In this document: piece after piece, positions 14,074-19,859 of the stretch
How positions within the stretch are numbered: the first letter of the stretch is position 1
Layout of the letters: each line of letters opens with the position of its first letter
Made by a program: the position numbers and the translations under genes
Source: an uncultured Gemmataceae bacterium
Lineage (GTDB): Bacteria; Planctomycetota; Planctomycetia; Gemmatales; Gemmataceae
Direction of reading: 5' to 3'
Assembly (NCBI GenBank): GCA_937923405.1
Contig: CALDUY010000040.1
Span: 1 to 53,823, forward strand
DNA: 53,823 nucleotides
The notes under the pieces: model-generated
Database searches by the model: none
The model's input: only the letters and a program-made list of their open reading frames with translations
Told to the model about the DNA's origin: nothing

Positions 14074-14997
14074 TGCGGCCACGGCGTCGGCCTCGGCCAC
14101 GATGTCCGTTTCGCTCTCGGCGGCTTCTTCCGTGGGCCGGGAGAAGGACAGGAAATACTCGGCGGCTTTCGATGCGGCACTGCTAGCTCGGAAGATGAAC
14201 TTCGTATCGCCGTCTTCGATGGCTTTCAGCCAACTGGCGAGGTATTTCGCATGATTGGTCAAATCCCCGCTGTCAGGGACGCCCAATGATGCAGCGAGGA
14301 AGCAGGCGGTGATCTCGGCCCGCAGTTCGCCCTCGGCATAGCTGCCCGACCAGCCCAGCCGGTGTTCGGACCAGTGGCCACCGACCTCGTGCAAGACCGT
14401 TTCCGCATAGGCTGCGAAACTCTCGAACTGCTCCTCGTAGGGAACCTGCACAAAGTCGTCGGGCAGCCGCTTGTAGTAAGCTCTGTCCCCTCCCATGCGA
14501 ATCTCTGCTCCCGTTGCGGCCACAGCCCGGTCGAACTCTTCTCGGCCCAGGTTGTCGAACTTCACAACCGGCGAGGATCGAGGCTGGAACTGCTCGACTG
14601 ACTTCCCTTCAACCTGGGCCACGTTAAAAACCGACCACGATTTCAAAATCGGAATCGTGTCCACTTTCTCGACGTTGTTCTCGTCCTTCTTCCGCTTCTT
14701 GACCTGGGAGTAGAACACGATCCGCTCGGCTTTCTCGCCCTTCTTAACGCTGGCCCCGATGGACTTCCATTGATTGAAGGAAGCCCAAAGATCGACCGGA
14801 TAGTTCTTCTCCTGGGCGGCGAGCCATAACGTCAAAATGTACACGCCGCAATAAGCTCGGCCCGTGACATGGTTCGTCGGGAGCCGAGGACCAAGCGTGC
14901 GCCACGGACGACGCCAAGGAATCTTGTCCGTGCCGCTTTTCAAGGCGGTCACGAGGCGGTCGGTGATGGACTGACGGAGTTCGGATTGGCTTTGCAT
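14071..14997 (-). CDS. ardC: ArdC-type antirestriction protein
   Basis: A 308-residue protein matching ArdC in length and layout. The N-terminal domain (about residues 1-130) has IPWRRPWRTLGPRLPTNHVT followed by GVYILTLWLAAQEKNYP and WKSIGASVKKGEKAERIVFY, the ssDNA-binding half of the family. The C-terminal metallopeptidase domain carries HEVGGHWSEHRLG (HExxxH variant) and EGELRAEITACFLAASLGVP with the later acidic ligand. Known ArdC binds single-stranded DNA and protects incoming plasmid DNA from type I restriction. ATG at 14997 (QSQSELRQSITDRL) after AGGAACCACGCC was chosen over the in-frame ATG at 15042, which lies inside array element copy 8. It supports an origin of this region in conjugative or mobile DNA. 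Confidence 0.93.
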   Translation of the reverse strand: MQSQSELRQSITDRLVTALKSGTDKIPWRRPWRTLGPRLPTNHVTGRAYCGVYILTLWLAAQEKNYPVDLWASFNQWKSIGASVKKGEKAERIVFYSQVKKRKKDENNVEKVDTIPILKSWSVFNVAQVEGKSVEQFQPRSSPVVKFDNLGREEFDRAVAATGAEIRMGGDRAYYKRLPDDFVQVPYEEQFESFAAYAETVLHEVGGHWSEHRLGWSGSYAEGELRAEITACFLAASLGVPDSGDLTNHAKYLASWLKAIEDGDTKFIFRASSAASKAAEYFLSFSRPTEEAAESETDIVAEADAVAA

Positions 14998-15035
14998 GGC
15001 GTGGTTCCTGTTGAGGAGGATGTCACGCCCTATGA

Positions 15036-15050
15036 GGTACAATGACGCTA
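15036..15050 (-). promoter_or_regulatory. Array element copy 8 (TAGCGTCATTGTACC)
   Basis: The exact consensus copy, 38 bases upstream of the ardC start at 14997. It faces away from copy 9 (15153-15167); together they flank a 102-base divergent promoter region. Confidence 0.68.
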
Positions 15051-15073
15051 AATACGTCCGGTGGCGGGCGCAT

Positions 15074-15099
15074 GAAAAGACCCGGCAATGAGCCGGGCC
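15074..15099 (-). terminator. Rho-independent-like terminator (minus strand)
   Basis: A 6-bp GC stem CCCGGC-AATGA-GCCGGG (15081-15097) is followed on the minus strand by TCTTTTC. It lies between the two divergent array elements and would stop leftward transcripts entering from the right before the ardC promoter, insulating that unit. Confidence 0.5.
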
Positions 15100-15152
15100 G
15101 TGGTGCGTTCACTGCGATAGAAGGAAGCGGGCGCACTTCCCATTTCTGGTCA

Positions 15153-15167
15153 TAGCGTCGTTGTACC
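15153..15167 (+). promoter_or_regulatory. Array element copy 9 (TAGCGTCGTTGTACC)
   Basis: One of only two copies on the plus strand. It lies 22 bases upstream of the small gene at 15190 and points toward it. That the orientation switches with the gene shows the element is directional and tied to the gene downstream. Confidence 0.65.
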
Positions 15168-15189
15168 TTGTGGCATGGAGGACTCAGCC

Positions 15190-15342
15190 ATGCACGCCGT
15201 CACGCCTCCGAAGGACAAGAAGAACATCATCAAGCTCCCACCGCAGGAGCCGTGGAAGGTCAGCCGTGGCCATCGACCACACCGGGGGCGGGGCCGGGAC
15301 GCACGGGGATCGCCGGATGAAGCGATTATCAACTCGTGGTGA
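15190..15342 (+). CDS. 50-residue basic protein
   Basis: ATG at 15190 follows CATGGAGGACTCAGCC, a strong ribosome site, and array element copy 9. The product begins MHAVTPPKDKKNIIKLPPQE and ends SPDEAIINSW; the centre is very basic (HRPHRGRGRD). The basic, Gly/Arg-rich composition suggests nucleic-acid binding. It was accepted because of its strong translation and transcription signals, although no family is known. Confidence 0.55.
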   Translation: MHAVTPPKDKKNIIKLPPQEPWKVSRGHRPHRGRGRDARGSPDEAIINSW

Positions 15343-15861
15343 ACAGCGGCGGGTGGCTATTAGAGAAGAGTGAAGGAAGCCGACCGGAGGCGAGATTGGT
15401 GGTTACCGAGTGGTCATTCGAGTCGCTGTGGCTGCCAGTGAGCGGCAGCTATCCACCTTCACATCGCCCCCGGTCGCTACCTGCTTGGGACCGAGACGCA
15501 TCTTCACACATTGGGCGTGGCCATACTGAGTTGGCCTATTAACGAGCATGACCGGCATGAGGCAGGGGCTTTGGACGGCAGCATGATGGATCGCTTGGCA
15601 GCGTCCTGGGCGGTGAATGGCCGTCCTAACGCACAAGAGAAGAGGGACTAGGCCCTGCCCCTATCAAATTCCGAACATTTTCGAGCGACCGCACTTATTG
15701 TGTTGTGCAGCCGGCACTTTGGTTCCTTGCGCCTTATCGACTCCAACTCACAAAACAAAGCAGTCTAGCGGCTTATTAGTGCCATAGATGCTGGCTTCAG
15801 TGGTCCGACGCCACTCCACTAATAATCGTGCTGCACATTAGGATTCGCAGCCTGCTACGAA
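15343..15861. other. Non-coding region with a compound stem-loop
   Basis: About 520 bases without a convincing gene. Open frames here lack good starts and have unlikely composition. A GCTGCC...GGCAGC hairpin lies near 15431-15449. The right part is more AT-rich and holds a compound stem-loop: TTATTAGTG (15773-15781) pairs with CACTAATAA (15817-15825), enclosing AGTGG (15799-15803) with CCACT (15811-15815). It could be a terminator, an attachment site or a protein-binding site between the gene array and the replication genes. Confidence 0.45.
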
Positions 15862-16173
15862 CTACCTCCTACCCGCATCCCACTCGGCAAACCACTTCTC
15901 CAGGTCCGCTTCGATCCTCGCCATTCCAGCAGGTAGGTTGTGTGTGCGTCGATGACAATCTCGGCATAATAAAGCGACCGACTCCAGTTCATAAAGATCG
16001 CCTTGGCCAACGTAACGATAGTGCCTGTGGTGTACGTCAAAGGGCAAGCCGGGCTGATAAACCTTTCCGCATTTCTGGCAGCACTTATCCCGCTTCCTGC
16101 ACTGCTCTTGAACCCAGGCCCAATCGTCCGATTTCAGATATTCGTGGTAAGCATGTTGTCTCGTGTAGCTCAT
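15862..16173 (-). CDS. HNH endonuclease-like protein
   Basis: A 103-residue protein starting MSYTRQHAYHEYLKSDDWAW. It shows the zinc-bound HNH fold: CCQKCGKVY (CxxC), the His pair in FDVHHRHYRY, then LESVALLCRDCHRRTHNLP (second CxxC plus the final His). HNH proteins nick or cut DNA; small ones on mobile elements serve in packaging, homing or conjugation. The position next to the replication helicase, divergent from an HTH gene, suggests a DNA-processing role. The catalytic His pair is present, so activity is plausible. The upstream in-frame start at 16200 was rejected. Confidence 0.85.
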   Translation of the reverse strand: MSYTRQHAYHEYLKSDDWAWVQEQCRKRDKCCQKCGKVYQPGLPFDVHHRHYRYVGQGDLYELESVALLCRDCHRRTHNLPAGMARIEADLEKWFAEWDAGRR

Positions 16174-16243
16174 GAAATTAGCTATGCACGAGCAAGACAA
16201 GTTTTCGGAACTTTATCGAAAAAATCTTCCTGTCACTGCTCTT

Positions 16244-16249
16244 TATAAT
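16244..16249 (+). promoter_or_regulatory. -10 box of the small HTH gene
   Basis: A perfect TATAAT in an AT-rich divergent intergenic region, 28 bases before the ATG at 16278. No clear -35 hexamer is at 17 bp spacing. This promoter is of the ordinary housekeeping type and lacks the 15-bp array element, so the replication block appears to be controlled differently. Confidence 0.45.
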
Positions 16250-16277
16250 TCTGTGCCTGCAACTGGAGGACAGAGCA

Positions 16278-16487
16278 ATGAGCATTCACAGACAATACGG
16301 ATTGATGTCCGTGGCCGACGTGTGCCGAGAGGCCAGGGTTAATCGTGGTGTATACGAGCGACGGGTCCGTGATGGCCTTCTGCCTCGACCGACGCACACG
16401 CTGGGTTCCGGCATGAGGAGCTACTTCACGGTGGACGAAGCGACGAGTCTGGTGGCTCGGCTCCGAGCGATGACTGCCCGTCAGTAA
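16278..16487 (+). CDS. Small MerR/excisionase-like HTH protein
   Basis: A 69-residue protein starting MSIHRQYGLMSVADVCREAR with the HTH in GLMSVADVCREARVNRGVY and a wing ending RSYFTVDEATSLVARL. ATG follows CTGGAGGACAGAGCA. Such proteins act as excisionases, plasmid copy-control factors or repressors. It lies upstream of the replicative helicase and separated from it by a strong hairpin, so regulation of replication or excision is plausible. Confidence 0.8.
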   Translation: MSIHRQYGLMSVADVCREARVNRGVYERRVRDGLLPRPTHTLGSGMRSYFTVDEATSLVARLRAMTARQ

Positions 16488-16502
16488 CACACTGGCAGGT
16501 GT

Positions 16503-16548
16503 GCGACGGGCTTGCCTCATCGGTTATTGCGATGAGGCTGCCCGTCGC
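16503..16548 (+). other. Long hairpin between the HTH gene and the helicase gene
   Basis: A near-perfect stem: GCGACGGGC(tt)GCCTCATC, loop ggttattgc, GATGAGGC(t)GCCCGTCGC, giving 17 paired bases with one small bulge. It starts 15 bases after the stop of the HTH gene. It is not followed by a U-tract (TTAAGAACG), so a structural role (attenuator, initiation hairpin or protein site) is as likely as termination. Confidence 0.5.
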
Positions 16549-16585
16549 TTAAGAACGTGACGAGATCAGAAATGTACGGTGCTGA

Positions 16586-18091
16586 ATGAGAGAGTTGACC
16601 CCCGAAGAGGAAGCCCTTCTCGAAGAAATGACAGTTAAGAACGAGCAGTCGGCGACGACCCGGTTCGACAAAGACGACACTTATCAACGGAAGCTCCTGT
16701 CCGGCCTACTTCAAGAGCAGGCCATGTCAGAGGGCATTGCCTTGATCGAACCAACGTACTGGTCCAACGAGGCACATGTGATGGTGTACGCCATCCTGAA
16801 GTCGTTCTGGAGGGAATACGGCGAACTTCCGACCAAGTTCGTCGTGACCCAGGCGCTGAAGGAAAAGCTAGAGGACAAAGACCCAGCGGTGCAACTTCAC
16901 TTTCTCGCCGAGGTCGAAGCGGTCTACGAGTATTTCGTCCCCGGCCTCGTGGAATCGAGGTATATGCTGACGGAACTCAGGCATTGGGCCAAGCAGCAGG
17001 CGTTCCGCCTGTGCATGGCGACCCTGTACGAGAAGAACGCCGATGGGGAATTGAACATTGACGAGGCGATGTCCAAGGCAATTGCGTCTATCACGGACAT
17101 CCAGGCGAAAACCGCCACGGGTGACGTTTCCGATGGATGGTCGGACATCGTGGCGAGCCAAGAGAAGGAAGACTGGCTGATCCCGAATTGGCTGGAGTTC
17201 GGGTCGCTGGGAATGTTGTCCGGCGATCCCTTCAGCGGCAAGTCGCACATCTTGGCGGAAATCTTCGCCGCTGTGGTCAAGCACGGGTTCTTCGCCCGCT
17301 ACAAGATTCCCTCGTGTCCCATTCTTCTATTCGACGCCGAGAACAAGCGACAGATATTGGTCCGGCGCATCTCCAACGCCCTGGGGGAAGGCGGGCCAGG
17401 AGACATCGAGAAGCTGCTGCGCAGGATCGATACCACACGACTGGCCCTGCCGCTGCCGGTCGAGGCGGGACCGGAAACCGTCCGCCAGCTTATCCAGGAC
17501 ACGAAGAAGCGGACTGGCCACGACCGGGTGTTCGTGGTCATCGACACCCTGCGGTCGGTGTTCGCCGCCGACGAGATGGAAACGGGAGACATGAAGGCGC
17601 TGCTCTACCCGCTGCAACGGGTCGCCCAGGAGGAGAATGCAGCGATCCTGCTGCTGCACCACAGGCCCAAGTCTGGAGCGACCTATTCTGGCCAGACCTC
17701 GATTGCGGGAGCTTGCGATTACCTCTGGCTGTGGACGAGCGACCGGGAAACTTGCCTGGGCCAGTTGGAACTGGTCGGAACTCGTGGCGACTACGAACCG
17801 AAGTTGAAGTTCGTGCTGCGGGACGGACGCAATCAGTGGATACCGGATGGGGCGACTTCTCAGGGAGCCATCAAGAATAAAGAGGATGCTCTGGTGGGAA
17901 TGCTGGAGCATATTCTGCGGGACGGCGAGATGAAGCAGAGTGAAGTCGTGAAGCAGGTTCAGAACCAGTGGGCGGACGGTACAACTCCTGGCCGGGACAA
18001 GATTCGTGATCTGCTGGACAGCCTTGTGGGAACCGTCATCGTGACGAAGAAGGGCAAGGCCAACGCCACCTTCTACAGCCTGTTGGCGTGA
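16586..18091 (+). CDS. RepA/DnaB-like replicative helicase
   Basis: A 501-residue protein. Residues about 25-165 resemble the DnaB N-terminal helical domain (YQRKLLSGLLQEQAMSEGIA and YWSNEAHVMVYAILKSFW). Then comes a RecA-fold ATPase of the RSF1010 RepA/AAA_25 type with Walker A SGDPFSGKSH, Walker B VFVVIDTLRSVF, HHRPKSG and the C-terminal region SIAGACDYLWLW. A winged helix (MKQSEVVKQVQNQW) ends it. Its likely role is as the hexameric helicase or initiator of an autonomous replicon. ATG at 16586 was used; no strong ribosome site is visible, so a downstream start is possible. The repeats that begin 8 bases past its stop fit an iteron-type origin. Confidence 0.85.
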   Translation: MRELTPEEEALLEEMTVKNEQSATTRFDKDDTYQRKLLSGLLQEQAMSEGIALIEPTYWSNEAHVMVYAILKSFWREYGELPTKFVVTQALKEKLEDKDPAVQLHFLAEVEAVYEYFVPGLVESRYMLTELRHWAKQQAFRLCMATLYEKNADGELNIDEAMSKAIASITDIQAKTATGDVSDGWSDIVASQEKEDWLIPNWLEFGSLGMLSGDPFSGKSHILAEIFAAVVKHGFFARYKIPSCPILLFDAENKRQILVRRISNALGEGGPGDIEKLLRRIDTTRLALPLPVEAGPETVRQLIQDTKKRTGHDRVFVVIDTLRSVFAADEMETGDMKALLYPLQRVAQEENAAILLLHHRPKSGATYSGQTSIAGACDYLWLWTSDRETCLGQLELVGTRGDYEPKLKFVLRDGRNQWIPDGATSQGAIKNKEDALVGMLEHILRDGEMKQSEVVKQVQNQWADGTTPGRDKIRDLLDSLVGTVIVTKKGKANATFYSLLA

Positions 18092-18098
18092 CCTTTTC

Positions 18099-18240
18099 GG
18101 TTTTCTGGCCCCCTGGTTTTCTGGTCCGGCTTTCTGAAGGAACCAGAAAACCGGAAGTCTTTGGTGTTGTGACATTTACGGTGTCCTGATGGTCGGTTTT
18201 CTGGTTTTCTGGACCCTACATAGACTTTGGCCAGAAAACC
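18099..18240. repeat. Iteron-like cluster of GGTTTTCTGG (candidate origin)
   Basis: Six perfect 10-mers within 142 bases: forward at 18099-18108, 18115-18124, 18195-18204 and 18203-18212 (the last two overlap by two bases), reverse at 18143-18152 and 18231-18240. A degenerate copy lies near 18127-18136. They begin right after the stop of the replicative helicase. Short repeats next to a rep gene are typical of plasmid origins bound by the initiator. A partition centromere is the main alternative. Confidence 0.65.
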
Positions 18241-18267
18241 GCACAAAACCAAGTTTCCCGGTTTCGC

Positions 18268-18310
18268 ACCCGTCCCGTGTGCTGCACTTAACGCTTCGCA
18301 CACGACGGGT
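18268..18310. other. Imperfect hairpin beside the iteron cluster
   Basis: ACCCGT-ccc-GTGTGC (18268-18282) pairs with GCACAC-g-ACGGGT (18298-18310) around a 15-base loop. It belongs to the 250-base gene-free stretch 18241-18495 between the iterons and the next gene; the rest of that stretch shows nothing else. Possibly part of the origin. Confidence 0.4.
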
Positions 18311-18495
18311 TACGGGCTTCAGTCGGGACAGGGATTAGAGACATTACTAAGCCGACCAGCATCCCGTGACCGTGGCGGTCTGGACTCAAAAGAGGGCAGA
18401 ATGCCACACGGCTCGTCCAGAGAACGACCAAGCAGCAGGGCAAGTGAGAGCGATACCGGGCCAGAGAAACTTTCGTTGCCGCTGCTATATACGGC

Positions 18496-18759
18496 ATGGC
18501 CCTGACGTATGCGGAGTGGGAGCAGCGAAGGCGGGGAGTCCCGCAGACAGACCGGGTACTGCCCTTGGTGACGGCAGCGGGAGCGACCGGCATGACTTGG
18601 AAGCAACTTGCCAGCGCTGTCCCTCTCGACCGGCAGTTGCTCGATGACCTCCTGTCCGGGCTGGTCAGCACTGGACTGCTGGCGATTGCCTGGGAGGGCG
18701 GCTTTCCGGTCTACCGCAGCATCAGCGGGACGGCCCAGGCATTGTCCCCGCCCGCCTGA
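18496..18759 (+). CDS. Small winged-helix-like protein
   Basis: An 87-residue protein starting MALTYAEWEQRRRGVPQTDR. Residues 25-70 (GATGMTWKQLASAVPLDRQL then LLDDLLSGLVSTGLL) form a winged-helix-like pattern: three helices, then AIAWEGGFPVYRS as a beta wing. It is probably DNA-binding. It lies between the iteron cluster and the AAA ATPase, convergent with the latter. The ribosome site is weak, so the start is uncertain. Confidence 0.6.
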   Translation: MALTYAEWEQRRRGVPQTDRVLPLVTAAGATGMTWKQLASAVPLDRQLLDDLLSGLVSTGLLAIAWEGGFPVYRSISGTAQALSPPA

Positions 18760-18779
18760 TGATGCCTAGAATGGCACGT

Positions 18780-18797
18780 CGAGTCTAAAAGTCTAAC
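18780..18797. repeat. 18-bp inverted repeat, left copy
   Basis: CGAGTCTAAAAGTCTAAC, perfectly inverted to 19674-19691. It ends one base before the stop codon of the AAA ATPase gene. Each copy holds two direct AGTCTAA heptamers. Between the pair lies exactly one gene. Confidence 0.75.
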
Positions 18798-19652
18798 TTA
18801 CCCGCCGAGGCTCCACCGACCGATAACCGGGTGTCCGCCCATTCGAGCCACCAATGCGTTTCTTCGGTTGAAATAAGTCGCCCGGCAGCATCCGGTACGG
18901 CGCATCCATTCTTCCACCTTCTCCCCGGTGGGCCGGTCCCGCCACTGGTTGTCGTACTCCATCAGCAGGAGTTGTAGGTCGTGACCCCGGACGTGGTTCT
19001 TCAGCAGGTACTCCCGCCAATCCTCGCTCGCCGCCTTCGCTTTCGCTGCCTTAACGTAGGCACGGGCCGAGAGTTCCGGGAGGAAGCACAGATTCTCGCC
19101 GACGAAGACGTATATCTCGTCGTCGCCGAACCAGTCCTGAAGGCCCATCTCCCTGTGGACCTCCGGTGCGGATGGGTCGAACAGGAACAAGCGGAAACGG
19201 TCTTCGAGGGCGGTGATGTGTTCGTTCCCGGCGTTCCAGGCATTGTCGATGATGCAGACCTTCGAGGTTGTCTCGAATGACTTCAGCAGCCCTCGGTTTG
19301 CCGGAGCGTCGGATGTCCAGTAGACCGCCTTGGGCGTCTTCGGGTTGGTCAAGTTCTTCAGGAGACGCTGCCCGGACGCCTCCCGGTACAGGCCGTCAAC
19401 ATCGTCAATTATCAGGAGCTTGTCCTGGTTCTCTTGGGCCTCACAGAAGACCTCGAACGGCGTGGCGTGGCCGGAGATCAGGTGCGCCTGGCCCTTCGTC
19501 TCGGCTTCGATGATCGAGGACTTCAACCGACCGGGCGGGCCGACGAAGATTAGGCAGTTGTAAAGGCCCTGGCCGAACTTGTGGGCGTAAAAGCGGAGCT
19601 TGTCGTACTCGGTGATGAGTTCGGCGTGAGCGGGTCGGGTGTTGCGGGGCAT
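18798..19652 (-). CDS. AAA-type ATPase flanked by an 18-bp inverted repeat
   Basis: A 284-residue ATPase. Walker A is the unusual VGPPGRLKSS (Leu in place of the usual Gly before Lys), Walker B is KLLIIDDVDGLY, and sensor-like segments VYWTSDAPANRG and LEDRFRLFLFDP follow. The C-terminal part has an HTH-like helix group (EWMRRTGCCRATYFNRRNAL). It resembles small DNA-loading ATPases of phages and plasmids more than a motor with many domains. The same 18-bp sequence lies in opposite orientations just upstream of the ATG and just after the stop. It is near the iterons and the partition-like gene, so a role in replication or partition is likely. Confidence 0.75.
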   Translation of the reverse strand: MPRNTRPAHAELITEYDKLRFYAHKFGQGLYNCLIFVGPPGRLKSSIIEAETKGQAHLISGHATPFEVFCEAQENQDKLLIIDDVDGLYREASGQRLLKNLTNPKTPKAVYWTSDAPANRGLLKSFETTSKVCIIDNAWNAGNEHITALEDRFRLFLFDPSAPEVHREMGLQDWFGDDEIYVFVGENLCFLPELSARAYVKAAKAKAASEDWREYLLKNHVRGHDLQLLLMEYDNQWRDRPTGEKVEEWMRRTGCCRATYFNRRNALVARMGGHPVIGRWSLGG

Positions 19653-19673
19653 GATGCGTCCAGCCGGTGATGG

Positions 19674-19691
19674 GTTAGACTTTTAGACTCG
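19674..19691. repeat. 18-bp inverted repeat, right copy
   Basis: GTTAGACTTTTAGACTCG, the exact reverse complement of 18780-18797. It lies 21 bases upstream of the ATPase start at 19652, where an operator would be expected. Confidence 0.75.
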
Positions 19692-19776
19692 TTTGCGATC
19701 AGGGCGGGTATCCCGCCCACGAGCCTAGAGTTGCTTGGGGCAGCGGACTTCGCTTCCGCCAAAGAAAGTGGGCCGG

Positions 19777-19851
19777 ACGGGAGTTGATTTCACGCTCTCG
19801 ACCGGCATCGTCCTCAACAGGTCGAGAACGCTGCCGCAGCACAATTCCCGT
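19777..19851 (-). terminator. Compound stem-loop after the partition-like gene
   Basis: ACGGGAGTTG (19777-19786) pairs with CAATTCCCGT (19842-19851) with one G-T mismatch, enclosing a second stem TCTCGACC (19796-19803) with GGTCGAGA (19820-19827). It lies just after the stop of the minus-strand gene ending at 19860. On that strand it is followed by CTTTCTTTGG, so transcription may end here before the ATPase operator. Confidence 0.45.
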
Positions 19852-19859
19852 GAAAGCGA

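Noticed and set aside
15403..15636. Minus-strand open frame in the non-coding stretch
   Set aside because: No ribosome site, unlikely residues and no similarity to any family I know; a chance frame.
10866..15677. Shared 11-mer AATTCCGAACA at 10866-10876 and 15667-15677, with a related form near 11503
   Set aside because: Only two exact copies and one partial, with no common distance to a gene; too short to call a repeat family.
18073..18303. Minus-strand open frame across the iteron repeats
   Set aside because: Its apparent repeats (RKPENR) are the translation of the DNA iterons and there is no start signal.
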